NCBI RefSeq assembly: GCF_000165425.1 | Contig: NW_001799510.1 | Coordinates: forward strand, 591,459-655,458 | From: Paramecium tetraurelia | Lineage: Eukaryota; Ciliophora; Oligohymenophorea; Peniculida; Parameciidae | Direction of reading: 5' to 3' | DNA length: 64,000 bases | In this document: positions 36,692-49,408 of the stretch, one piece after another | Layout: each line of letters opens with the position of its first letter | Numbering within the stretch: the stretch's first letter is position 1 | Program-made: the position numbers and the translations under genes | Notes under the pieces: generated by a model | Seen by the model: only the letters and a program-made list of their open reading frames with translations | Database searches by the model: none | What the model was told of the DNA's origin: nothing

Positions 36692-38461
36692 TCACAAGTA
36701 ATACTCATGATATGGTCTATCCTCCTTTCTTATGTCATCATATATGTGTCTTCTGGGTTCATCAGTAACCTATACTAAATACTCTCCTCTTTTCTTCCTC
36801 TCCGACTTAAAGGCTGAAACAAACAAATCTGCATCCTTCTCCTCTTCAGGCCAATATTTGATTTATTCTAAATTGATATAATACTCATACTTTTCCTCCT
36901 TTGTAAATACTCCCTGCAGAACTGGTTGTAATATTTTTAAGTAAAGTGTAAATGAGAAACATATTTAGGGTGATACAGAACGTTCTCCTGTTGCAAAGCA
37001 TGGATTATTGGATTTTCCATCAATATCATGTCTGCATAGTACGTTCCCGTAAACATATTACCTTTAAAATAATGTAAGGCCTTCATCATTCGATAAATAT
37101 TCGCATCCACATGATTATTATCAAGCTAATTGCTTATCTCATTGTTTATTGTAGTCATATTCATCAAATAATTGAACTTGTTGTATTCTAATTTACTGAA
37201 GGATTCGAACCACCTCTCCAATTCGAATTCATCATTTGTTACAGCTTACTTAGTCAATTAATGCCACGCTTATAATGAGCCTCCAAGGCGTTCATAAATT
37301 TAATCAATCTCCTCTCTAAATTAGTTTCTAAGCTTTACTATGTAAATATTCCTTCTATCTAACTTTTAATCTATTCTTTATTAATATCAGATATGTCAAT
37401 GTGCAATACTGTACTTAATTCAATATTCATCATCTCCATCATATCCCTGTTAAAGAATTTGCTATTGCTAGATTCTATTACCAAAGGAAAGTGATTTCGA
37501 ATGCCATACGGGTTATATGTTCTTAAAATTAAGTGATCAAAGAAGTCTATAGTTTCAGCGTCGTATTTATAATATTCCAACAATTTGTCTATGTTCAATA
37601 AAACTAGAGAAACCTCCTTCTTCTTATTGCTGCTCTTATCAAATCCAGAAGCATAATTAAGGATGTCAAAGAGAAAGTCCGTTTACTGTTGAGCTACAGA
37701 TTAGTACAATAAAGAATACCTGCAATTGTGGCATTAATTTTAATAGGGTTATCAATTTTATCAATTTCTATCTATTGGATTAGATCCATCATTAAATTTA
37801 AACATCCAAAACACTCATCATCCTTGTAAATTAACTTTGCTAATTAAAAAAAACTATTCTCAACATTTAATGAATTATAGGAATTCATTTATATTTATTT
37901 TGCATCCTCTTCCCAAAACTCCAGCTCTCCTGTATCCCAATCCAATTTGTTTAATTAGTTTCCTTAGCTTACATTTACTTTTAATTCCTATTTAACATTC
38001 TCAGTTAATTAATCTCTAATATATTAATTAAAATAAATGTCCAAGTATTAAGGCAAATATTTTCTCAATGCAATTTAAAGTATTTCTTAATTTGAGACCA
38101 ATTTTTGCTCAGAAACATATTTTATTATCTCCATCCTCATCTGATCAAAAAATGATTGAAAATTTATATGCGAATTATCTATTACTATTGAATTTTTGCA
38201 TGTATTCCTTAAAAACCAACTTTTACCGATTCCCTTAGCTCCAACAACAAACACAGTATTCTTTGAGTTCACCTATTATTTGAATATATTCTCTTCGTAA
38301 GATATAAAATGTTTCAATTTCTCAATTTCCAGAGACCTCTAAAAAAATGGCCATACGATTGGGCCTTCTAAAGTCCTTGGAATTAATTTTTTAGGTTATC
38401 CATAGAGTAATTTAAATACTGCATCATGAATTTTTTTGAAATACTAAGTATTTCCCAACAT
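36692..38461 (-). CDS. P-loop (AAA+/STAND-like) ATPase
   Basis: About 565 residues, introns 37694-37719, 37316-37338 and 37032-37054 (ends CAG). Walker A is TVFVVGAKGIGKSWFL near residue 75; SLVLLNID about 210 residues later is a plausible Walker B (hydrophobic strand ending in Asp), and LVIESSNSK resembles the sensor-1 strand. N-terminal start MLGNTQYFKKIHDAVFKLLY and an all-helical C-terminus (EEKYEYYINLEQIKYWPEEE). The first part reads like a lone ATPase module on an adaptor protein. Not assigned to a named family; the nucleotide-binding call is firm, the hydrolysis call less so. Confidence 0.7.
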
Positions 38462-38983
38462 AATTAAATTTTAATATAAATTCTTAAAACTTTTATTATT
38501 TTTGTAATTACAGAATAATCAATTTAAGATTTTATCTTTGAAAAGAACTGACACTATTAAACTTAATATTAATTAAAATCTTACGATATATGAGTGTTAA
38601 AAGAAATAATAATAAAATTATTTAGAAAAGATTGAAACATCATTTGATAGATCTGATTGGTTATATAATTACATTATCTGTTTAAGATACTTAGAAAAAG
38701 AGTGGTAAATTACAAGAATTTTAGTCATCTTTAATATAAAATATTAATTATTTTCTGAGGGAATTCTAGATAAAATATCACCAATTCAATATGAAAAATG
38801 AAACTTATACTTTCAATAGTGTTATTAAATGAGAAATTCTCAAAAAATGGCACTTTTTAATACATTTCTAACATTGTATAAGAAACAATTATTTTAGAAT
38901 TTGAGAAAAGTGCATAGATTATATCAAAGCACAATATGAAAGGCTACTTAAAGTTGTTATTTATATTATTTTGTACACATTCA
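38462..38983. other. intergenic, no gene seen
   Basis: About 520 bp between two minus-strand genes; AT-rich, nothing supported. Confidence 0.5.
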
Positions 38984-39468
38984 TCATTCATAAACCCATC
39001 CGTGGTCATTGGTATTCCAGTTTACCAATTCTTAAGGTTAGAACCATAAACTGATTTCTCTGTTGGCTGAATCAACTGAGTCTGATCCGTGAATAACATT
39101 TCTTCCGACATCAATAGCAAAATCTCCTCTGATTGTGCCTGGTTTTGAAGCAAGTGGGTTGGTTTCACCTAACATGACTCTTCCTGTCTTGACAGCTACG
39201 TTATTTAATACAATTTTGTACCGTCCTTTCCTTCCCAAACCATAGCAGCAACTGGGCCTGAACTGACATATTTTAAGAGACTTGGGAAGAAGGGTCTCTC
39301 CTTCAAATCAGCATAGTGCTAAGTCAAAAGACCTTAGTCTGGAGCAACGAATTTGAGGGCAACGAGTTTGAATCCTCTGTCTTCGAATCTTTGGATGATT
39401 TTTCCGACAAGTCTTCTTTAGACTCCGTCTGGTTTGACCATGATGAAGGTTCTTTCTTGGTTGTTCAT
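38984..39468 (-). CDS. nucleoside diphosphate kinase
   Basis: 152 residues, the family's usual length, after removing intron 39196-39221 (26 nt). Signature: [32 protein letters not shown] and the active-site [17 protein letters not shown] with catalytic His in NVIHGSD. The intron joins EGKD to [20 protein letters not shown]. It transfers gamma-phosphate between NTPs and NDPs. Codon use is noticeably less AT-rich than neighbours (more GA, TC and AC endings), as expected for a highly expressed gene. Confidence 0.97.
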
Positions 39469-39518
39469 AAATTTATTTAAATTTAATTTATGTTCAGATT
39501 TATATCTTTTTTTATTAA

Positions 39519-40242
39519 TCAATATTATTGTTTTAAGAAATTTAATACTGCGTCATGACTTTTTAAGTAATCTTAATGCAGAACATCACAAGGTTCGCTA
39601 CTTTCCAAATTTTGCAACTTAATCTTTTCTATAGCTTGGTTCAGTTCTTTAATCTATTGTTTGGCCAATTAAAGCTCTGTATACAATATTTGCTTTTCTT
39701 TGTTCAAAGCTTTCTGCTTTTGGTATTCATCTTAAACATAAAGTCTCTGATTTTCTAATTCCTTAATTTATGGTTTCAATTAATACTTAAATCATCGCTA
39801 TGATAAGATCATTTTTTCCTTCATTTTAAAACGAAGTTTCTTTAAGTTCATCTATTTATGTTAACAGCTATTTTATTTTATTAGATTGGTTTTCCACCGT
39901 ATTTGTTAATCGTTCATTGTCATCAATAAGGGAAGTAATTTGATCGATTGGCAATTTTTTGTAAGCATCCAATTATTGCTCTAATTATTTATTCTTTTAT
40001 TCCAAACTTGCTATCTTTGTTTTAAAATCTTATTATTCTAATTGTTTTATTTTTATTTATAATGTTTCATTCTCTTTTTTTAACTAATTTACTTATTTTG
40101 TCAGTCTCAGGGTTTCTCGATCATTTGATTAACATTGTGCAAATCCCGTTGGAGTTTCTGAACTTAACTACCTTGACATCTAAAACGGTGTTGGACACTT
40201 ATTAGAATCACTTAAAACTCTAATCAGTTAGGATTTTTACAT
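39519..40242 (-). CDS. hypothetical coiled-coil protein
   Basis: About 232 residues; intron 39762-39786 (25 nt, ends AAG). Continuous heptad-type coiled coil from residue 55 (LRLTKQVNQLKKENETLQIK) to the end, with a polar N-terminus. No family recognised; shape suggests a structural or adaptor rod. Confidence 0.55.
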
Positions 40243-40509
40243 TATTGATAATTAAAATTTATAGATAGTTGTTATAAATAGTAATTTGATTATGAATAGG
40301 ATTATTTATTAAATAAAAAGGTAAAGTGGAGTATTTAAAATCTATGTTAGTTTTGCATTGTTCATTTTGGCTTCAATCTCAATGAATTATAAGCCTTATT
40401 TTTTGTATTATAGGTGGAATCATAATTTTATAAGACTGTCTAACCAAGAATTATCTCCAATTTAATTATTTTTAGGTAGTAAATAGATTAAATAACAATA
40501 TTATTCAAA

Positions 40510-43500
40510 TCACTTTATTGTACTTAAGTTCTAAAGCTAAGGAAGTTTAGTTTTCGCATCTATTTTGGTTAGGTTCATTTTTAAGAATCTCCTCTTATAT
40601 TTTCTTGTTGCAAAACCGATCTTTTGATAAAACCTTCTTAAATGTGGACAATTATCACCACATCGAGCATGAATTTATCTCATTTTTTTCATGTACTCTC
40701 TGAATTCTTCAACAGATATTTACTCATTTCCTATTACGACTATAAAATAGATAATTACCTTGTTTTCCTAATTAATTTCTAATTTATCTCAGAACTTCCC
40801 CCATTTACCCATTTTTAGACTGCACTAACCTTTGATAAAGTTTATCTGATTAATCTTCTTCAGCTTAATCTTCATCTAAAGAATCTAAGGATTTACTAGA
40901 TTAAGCAGATGAAGGTCTAGGTTTTAAGACTTCCTCATCTGAATCCTGTTATTATAATTGCTATTGCTATTTTGTTGTCCTTTTAACTTATAGTTGTTAT
41001 TTAAGCATAACCCAATTTTTTATTTATTCTTGTTTACTTCTTTCTAAACCCATACTACCCAATTACTCTAAAATCTAATCTAATAATGACTGTGACTTAT
41101 CACTAAAATCAAAGATTCCTTCAGTCTAAATTTCTCTATCTTCCGTACCTAATTTAATTAATTTAACAGTTTTAGTTCCATTTGAAGATATTTAAGTTTC
41201 TTCCACAATAATATTACCATTCTTATCTTTATTAAATTTCTTTATTGTTTTTTCAACCTTACCATCCTTTCCAATTCTAGTTTCCTCTATGATTTATTCT
41301 CCATTTAATCCTTTTTTAGTTCTAATAACAACCTTGTTTCCATCAGCATCAATAGTTTCTATTTCTGTAATCTCAAGTCCATCTTTATCTTTATATTACT
41401 TTTTTTTAACTGTCATCTTACTTCCATCGGCATTAGTAGTTACTTCTTCAATAATATTATTTCCATCTCTATCCTTGATAACTCTGGTCTTAATTAATCT
41501 TTTATTTCCTTATTCATCTGTTATAATTTCTTCTATGATTTCATTTCCATTCCTATCCTTCTAGACCTTCCTTTATACAGTTTGTTGTTACCCATTTTCC
41601 CCTCTTACAATTTCAACTTCAATAGGATGGCCATCCTTATCAATTTAGACTTGTTTTTATGTATTAATAATTTTTCCATCAGCCCCAACTATTTGCTTTT
41701 AGACAATTTCCTTTCCATTTTAATCCTTCAAAGTTTTAGTTATAATCTTTGCACCTGTTTATGGATCAACAGATTCTTCTTCAGTAATGATATTTCCATT
41801 TTTATCTTTATATTAACGTTGCTTAACAATTGTGACCTTCCCATTTTAATCCATAATTTCTGTTTCTATAGTGAATGTACCATCAGCATTCTATTTTTTT
41901 TTAGATGTTTTGATAGTTATAGATCCATCAGCATTTATGGTTTCTTCTTCGATAATATCATTTCCATTTTCATCTTTCTTAATTTTAGTTCTTTTGATAA
42001 TTTTATTGCCGTGCTCATCTAACGTAACTTCTTCTGTAATAGCAATTCCATTTTCCACAACCATTTTTTTCTCCACTTGCTATATTTTTCCACTTTTATC
42101 TATAATTTATTCTTGAATGATATCTTATCCAAATTAATTCTTTTTGATAGTAGCAATAGATTTATTTCCATTTGCATCAGTTTTTTCTTCTATAATAACT
42201 TAATTTCCATTTGCATCTTTCACTATCTTTCTTTTGACTGTTGTTGCATTACCAAACTGATCAATTAATTCCTCTTCTACAACCTCATTACCATCCTTAT
42301 CCTTATAAACTTTTTACTTTTTGATGGTTTTATTCCCCTATTCGTCAATTGTGATTTCTTCAATAATCTCATTACCATCTTTGTCTTTAGTAACTCTCTA
42401 AATTGTATTATTATATAAATACTTTAGCCACTTTTTGTTTTCTACCCTTTTCATCAACAAACTCTTCTTCAATATAATCATTTCCATTCTTATCTTTCTT
42501 AACTTTCATTTATTTAATCCTTATTTATTTTTTTCCATTCTCATCTATATACTCTTCTTGTACTTCATAGGTCTCTTCTCCATCTTTGGCTTAAACCTTC
42601 CTCACCTTTTTACCAGAACTATCTTCAAACCATTCATTTAATTGTACTTAACGACCATCCTTAGTAATAGGCTTTGCTGGTATCTTTATCTTTGCTCCTC
42701 CAACAGCAAATCCACCAAATTACTCTAAAAATTATTAAGTTTATTTTGATTATTAAACCATAACTGGTTTATCTCGAGCTCTTAATTCTTCACCTTATGC
42801 ATTGACAACAACCTCCTCTTCTACCTCTGTCTCTTCCTCTACCCATTCTCCTTGACTATTTTACCTTTTGACAAGTTTCATGACTTTTCTCGTGATTATT
42901 TTTTCTCCAGGATTCAGAAATTCAGGATCAAACAAAGGATCATAAAATGGCACTTTTGCCAATTTCTATTTTCTTGTTAATTCATCCTTTTTTACTTATC
43001 TGGTTATAGCAGAAATATCAGATCCACAGATCTATTTAAATAAAGGATCTTTCAATAAATCATCCACTACCATTAATTCTTTCATCTCTTATAAATTTAA
43101 TTTCTCATTAAAATCAATCCTCAATAGATTGTCCAATGAATTCAAAATCAGTTTCTTTTGATCTTCACTTATATTAGAATTCTATATAAATAATCTAAAT
43201 CTTTCTAAACTTCTATTATACTCCTTCTCTAAACCTGCCACGCTGTCTATAAGATTCTTTATTCTGAACTTCATCTTTATATTATCCTCAACTAATTTTC
43301 TTATTTTTTCTGAATCTGTTTTATTAATAACAGCTTATTATTCACTACTAGCCTTTTCTTTTGATTTCAATTATTCTTATAACTTCCTACTTTCCAAATT
43401 TGCTTTCGTTAATTAATTGTTAATATTGCTCAATTATTGAATATATGCTTCCTTTTCAATACCTAAATCTTTTACTCTTCTCTCTAATTATAGGATCTTA

Positions 43501-44509
43501 GATTCTCTCTCTGCCCCTTCTTTTCTATGTTACTACATCTTTTCTTAGAATTCAATTTCAATCTTCATTTTATCAGTCTAACTTGCCACTCCTTCCATGT
43601 AAACTAATTATCCATTCTTCATCAATGCTCTACCTGCTTTGATATCCTATATTGCTTTCTCCTAAGCTTATTTTTAGACTCCTCTAATACTATCCATAAG
43701 AGTGTTTTCTAAATTAAATATCTATTCTCTCTCTTTTTGTTGTTACTCCTCAATTTCTGCAGCCTCATCATCAATTTCATTGGTAATTCTTTTTTTCTTC
43801 CCTAAGTCCTTCAAGACTTCCTTCAAATTGGCTTATGCTTTAGATTCTCCAACAGCCATTAAATCAAGTTTTCTGTTTTTTAAGAATTCCGATATCTTCT
43901 AACTTTCCTCATCTAAATCATCTTAAATATCCATTAATTCCTTTTACTTTTTCATAAGATGATCTTGATTCCTGGCATTTTTCATATCTTCTCCTGTGTC
44001 AGTCCCTTTTTCTTCAAACACTTTCTTAACCATCTTCTTAACTACAGGTTACAGTTACACTATTGAATGAGCCATTTTATTTGTTTCTCGTTCTTCAGGA
44101 TAATCAACTGATTTCCTTCTTGTCTACATCATATTTTTCTACAAACTTTCAAGCATTTTATCTGGCTGTACTTCGAAATTAGTATTTATTCTATTTTATG
44201 AACAAGCACATACTTTAATATATAATGAACAATCAAATTCTACCCATTATAAATTTTATTCAAAGTTTATCTCAATTCACTAAAGTGTGCAACTTCTAAC
44301 ATCTCACTAATCTCATATAGAACGATCTAATAAATTTCATGCATGGTTTTCATTAATTCCATTAATTTTGGTTTTGTCAGATCCTTAGATTATTTTTATT
44401 TGAAATCATGGTCCACCTTTGATAATAGCTTATCCAATTTGGCTATTTTTTAAAAATCTAAGCCTCCAGCAAATTGATTATCAATATCTGAAAATCTAGC
44501 CTCAGCCAT
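40510..44509 (-). CDS. giant coiled-coil protein with tandem DGN repeats
   Basis: About 1,310 residues, introns 44191-44213, 42398-42422 and 40740-40758 (19 nt). Residues 1-480 are helical and charged (MAEARFSDIDNQF, then long coiled coils). From about 640 to 1120 the protein is a run of some 16-18 units of about 24 residues, e.g. KDKDGNEIIEEITIDEQGNK, KDANGNQVIIEEKTDANGNK, KDRDGNNIIEEVTTNADGSK. A C-terminal part is acidic/Ser-rich then basic, with CGDNCPHLRRFYQKIGF near the end, a motif I associate with alveolate cytoskeleton proteins but cannot name. The repeats look like beta-strand hairpins with DGN turns. Family not identified; see findings. Confidence 0.75.
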
Positions 44510-44549
44510 TAAAATAGATTATAAAATTATAATTATTAATAATCACTAT

Positions 44550-45134
44550 ATGTCTAAACTATTTAAATACAAGAAAGTTGGAAATAGCATGACGATTATC
44601 ACCAAAGATTCTATTGAGTTGATGGAATAATTACGAACAGAGCACTCACATCTTTGCAAATCCATTTCTGAACTTGAGATGAAGAGATAGTTGATAGAAG
44701 ATAAAATGAGAGAATTATCAATTAAGTTAAATTCCACCTCCTAGCCTAGTGATCAACCAGATATCCCCAAACTAATCTATAAATTTCCTTGTGATTCCCA
44801 ATAAGATTAAAGAACATTAGATGAAGAAGAAGTAATCTTTCAAACTAATGATTATTAAGAATTCATTCCTGACTTTTAAGCAAGTGAAATGAAAACTAAA
44901 AAAGAACTATTTAATTATTTTAGTTACAAAGCAGATGTCAAAGATCTATTCAATGATCTTAATGATGCTAATAATCTTAAAAAGCTTGCAGAAGAATTTG
45001 GAATTAAATCAAATAACAACAATAAAATGAAATAGCAAGTTCAGATCTTATAGAATTACTTATCAAACCAATCGTTTCCATCTAAATGGAATAATATCTA
45101 CAATACGGAATTATTTGATAAATTAGAAATTTGA
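44550..45134 (+). CDS. hypothetical coiled-coil protein
   Basis: Single exon, 194 residues: MSKLFKYKKVGNSMTIITKD, a coiled-coil section (LMEQLRTEHSHLCKSISEL), a polar Gln/Asp stretch, and a helical C-terminus (KADVKDLFNDLNDANNLKKL). No family recognised. Its ATG is 40 bp from the divergent ATG of the giant repeat protein. Confidence 0.5.
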
Positions 45135-45171
45135 TCTATACATCATAACTAGTTATATATATAATTATAGT

Positions 45172-48015
45172 TCAATTTTTTCTATGTAAATCTATCTTTT
45201 CTCCCCATCTCTTTTCTAGTCTTTCTAAATTGGCAACAGTTTCATCATATTTCCTCTTCAATATTTGATATTCCTCATTTCTTTCTGATAATTCTCTTGA
45301 CTTTCTATTCATTTCATTAGACAAGCCATTGACTTTCTGTTGTAAACTTAAATTCTCTCGAGATAGATTTTCTAGAGCAATCTAAAGATCTTATTGTCTC
45401 AAAGCTGATCCTATAAAATAATTAATTTAAATAAGTACTCCTACTATCATCAGATATTTTCTTGCTTTACAATTCCTTCCTCATCTCCTCCAAATTTTAA
45501 TGCAATTAGTCTGTTTCCTCTTTTCTCTTTTTTAACATCTCACTCAAATGTTATTATTCTTATCTAGATTGACTTAACTCATTTTTATAATTTGCAATAG
45601 TGGCTTAATGTTGATTCAATAACATTCCTTATCTTAATAATTCTTCTTAAACATTAAAATTATTGCTTCTCACCTTCTCAACCTCTGATTTCAAGGCCTC
45701 TATTTAATCATTCTTACTCAAGAGTTCAGCTTAGAGTTGTTATTCACGTTAATCATAATCAAATGAAGAAAGGACATTTCTCTTATCTAACATTTTTATT
45801 TGTTAATCCATTGTTTATTTTAAATCTAGAATTTCCTGTTCTTTTACTTGTAAAAGTTCTTCTTATTGCAATCTTAAATTTTTCAATCTTCTTTCAAGAT
45901 CATTTACATTCTCCTAGCAAACTTTCTTTTGGACTTCATATTAATCTCTCATCCCACCCATTTCTTCTATTAATTCATTTAGTTATCTTTCTTTTTCTTA
46001 TGTTTTTCTTGCTTATAATGATATCATCTCATTTAACTCAGTAACTTGATATTTCATCTCAGATTTTACAGCTTGCATTTGTTTTTCAAGTTTCTCATAT
46101 TCCATTCTAACTTATAATTCATTTTACTTTAACCCATCAATTTGTTATAGTAATTGTTATTATAAAGATGTTTATTATTATAATTACTAATTCATTTGAT
46201 CATATTATGTTTAAAGCTAATGATTTCTATCAGTAGATTTCTTTAATTCTCCTCTTGTAAAGGCCAATTCTTGATTTAATGAATCAAGTTTCTTTTCTGT
46301 ATTCCTCAAATCTTCCTACAATTTGCCTTTTCTAAGATCAATTTATTTAAACTCATCTAACAGCTTTTAATAATCTTGCTTTGCCATCTAAACCTTATCT
46401 TCTGTTCCCTTCAATATTGAATTTAAATTGTTAATTTAATTTCTATACTCTCTTTCTAACTCATTTTTTTATTTTGATAAATTGGATAGGTCGATTTCCT
46501 TATTTTAAAGACTATTCTTTAATTATTCATTCATAATTTCAAGATTATGGCATATCTAAATAGATTGTTCTTCAGAAATGCTCTTTTCTTTTAGAATTGA
46601 TTTAATTTTTTCTTCCAATTTCTAAATCATATCATTCTTGCTGTCAATCACTTTAGAATCAACTTGATTATGAGCCATCTCTGCTTTTAAATTGTCATTC
46701 TCTATTTATAATTAAAGTAATTTTAATTCCAACTATTCAGATTATTTGCTAGTACTGGAATGAATTGATTTAATGATTAATGGAGACTTTGGAATCTCTT
46801 TTTAATTATTCTTTTCGGTTAATAATTACTTATATTTCACTTCCAATTATTCTAGTTCATTTTAGAGTTATTGATTTTTCATTTTGTAATTATTGATTTC
46901 ATCATTTTATACCCTATTGCTAGTTTAGCATGATAAGTTCTTAAAGCTTTCAGATTAGATAAGTTTATTTTTTAGTTCCTCATTTTCCTTTTAATTGATT
47001 TGGAGACATTCAAAGACTCTATTAAACTCTTTATTAGCTTGATTAGCCTTATCTTCAGCTAATTATTTCTTTTTAATCTCTTCTGTAACCTTTTATTCCT
47101 GTTCAAACAAATTTTTATTCAACTAAAAATAATTATTGATTGTATTACTTTTTAATTTTCTTAAACCAATGCTGTCATTTTGGTTTATAATTATTCAAGA
47201 ATATTTTTCAATTTGTTGTAATCCTCAGCCATTGAAGATATCTTTGAATCACTATCAACAGGCTCATTATTAGCTATTTCTTCTAGTTTTCTAAAATTTG
47301 CTAAAATTTCAATCATTTTATCATTTATTTGATCTGGTAGTCTACCATCACCCATCATCTTTTGTATTGATGACATCAATTCCCTCAAAGCTCCTGAGAT
47401 TCTAAATATTTCAGTTTAAAGCTTGGGTTTTGATTGAATTAGATTAATATTTTAGGAAGATAGTCTACTGTTACCAACAGTGGGATGATTATCTGTTAAT
47501 AAGGATTTAGCTTAAAATTATTAGTAATTTTCTTTGGAATCAATAAGACTTGTTCCATCTTTTTTTGAGGTGTTGCTTTTTCTATCTGTTATTTATTCTC
47601 TATTTGCATCACTTTAAAAAGTACCAGCAAAGGTTTTGTTGTATTCATACTTATAAGTTTCATAATGGGGCTTAATTTCATTCTAAGATTTAATCACTTC
47701 TTATTGATTATGTGGCTTAAAAATATCATTAATCGACCCATTCTTTATACTAGGCTTGTACTGATAGGAATTTTCTAATTTTTAAGGAGGAGAAGGTTAA
47801 ATGATAACGTTATTCTAACTTACTTATTTAGCATCAAATTACGGTGATTACATGTAGGGTGATGGCCCATATTGTTGGATCTTGGCTTGTGATTATGTTT
47901 TTGGGCAATAGATTTATTTATCTGGAGATTACATAGAAAAATTTCCCATATCTTTGGACACAGAGAATTGCCTATTCATTGCTGAAATTTAGGATGGCTT
48001 CTATACACTTTTCAT
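45172..48015 (-). CDS. 929-residue coiled-coil protein
   Basis: About 929 residues; introns 47123-47148 and 45411-45438. The N-terminal 230 residues are polar and P/Q/S-rich (QIQQYGPSPYMQSPQFDAKQ), then ISGALRELMSSIQKMMGDGR and about 650 residues of nearly unbroken coiled coil (ELERLERRWGEK near the end). Architecture is like centrosome, basal-body or axoneme rod proteins, but no family assignment is possible from sequence alone. Alternative start: the Met of MNRQFSVSKD twelve residues in. Confidence 0.65.
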
Positions 48016-48223
48016 TATATGCTGTTAAATAACTTTATTTATTTTTCTGTTAAAATTAATATATTATTTTACTATTATTAATGTAAATACGAAATTCCTG
48101 CGTTTTTAATCTAATTTTATTAAGTGATTATATATATCCAATATTCTGATTTAGAATGAAGTATAAAACCTATCAAATAGATTTCATGATTGTTAATTAA
48201 AGAATTAAAATAGATATAAAAAA

Positions 48224-49297
48224 ATGATTAATGAAGAATATACTCCAAAGAGTTTTGAAATCTTTCTAGAAAGTTCAATCAAAATAAATCAAGAGATATC
48301 AATCTCAGACACTTTAAAAGCACTAGGTTCTGTAATATCTTTGGCCAACTTGAAAGGTAATTTATTACCATTTGGATCATTTTGCAATGGATTCCATGGA
48401 AATAATAGTGACTTAGATTGTGTTCTCATAACCGATTCGGAATTGAGTACTACAACGATTTTAAGAAATCTTCGAAAGGCAGTGTAAGAATACAAATACA
48501 CCTATTAGACGCCTTAATTACAGTTTGATCAATTGATTTTATATGCAAAGGTAAATAGCATCACTTATAGTAAGGTCCCAATTATTAAGATCACTGACAT
48601 AACAAATGATATAGCTATCGATTTAAGCATAAATAATATAAATGGGGTGTTGAATTCTAAGCTTTTAAAAGAATATTCTCAAATACATCCCAAAATCCAA
48701 TAATTAGGACAGTTATTAAAATTATGGGGAAAGAATTAAAGACTTATAGTGACTGGATAATTAACATCATATGCCATTTTGTTAACACTAATCCATTTCC
48801 TTTAATGCAAATATGATGTGCCATATTTATCAGATTTTGAACTCACTTAGGAATAGTAATCAGCATTAGAGTATTTTGGTGTTCAGCCATTCTTTAAATA
48901 AGGACTCAAACCCAACTTGCACAGACTCTCAAATACAACTCTATAATAATTATTATTTGAGTACTTTTAATATTATGAACCTTATGGAGAATTCGAATAG
49001 AAATAGATTTGTGTTTCTCTTCATTCTATTCAAAGATCAAATAAAGAGATTCAAAAAAGAACATTAAAAATCGTAGATCCTATTGATCCCAGAATCGATC
49101 CAAGTAAAAATATCAAAAAATAATGTTATCGAATACAATAACATTTTTTAAGAGCCAAAGAACTGATATCAAAGGATCAAAAATCATTTCTATATCAATG
49201 TTAGGCTGTCAAAACTGGAAACAATCGTGTTAAAAGGATCTAACCAAAAGGGGAAACTAAATATAAGAAAAAAAACAATTTTAGAAAAAGAAATTGA
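48224..49297 (+). CDS. Cid1-type nucleotidyltransferase (TUTase/non-canonical PAP)
   Basis: About 349 residues after removing the 24-nt intron 48551-48574. Nucleotidyltransferase motif LLPFGSFCNGFHGNNSDLDC with the DxD pair, and NDIAIDLSINNINGV containing the third Asp; then KLWGKNQRLIVTGQ, TSYAILLTLIHFL and a PAP/25A-associated region. This family adds UMP or AMP to RNA 3' ends. It is the first of a tandem pair: the gene at 49409 has the same domain order and an intron at the same codon (after AK, before VP). The C-terminus here is basic (NNFRKRN). Confidence 0.87.
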
Positions 49298-49408
49298 TAA
49301 ATATTGAGAGCTTAAGAGTATGAATATAATCATATTATTAAGTTATTCTTATAAATAATATTAGTTATAAATATTCTATAATAATTATATAATTTAGAAA
49401 TTTCTTTG

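Noticed and set aside
41289-42641. Several Ser/Phe/Ile-rich open frames on the + strand
   Set aside because: They are shadows of the tandem repeats encoded on the minus strand, repeated because the coding repeats are.
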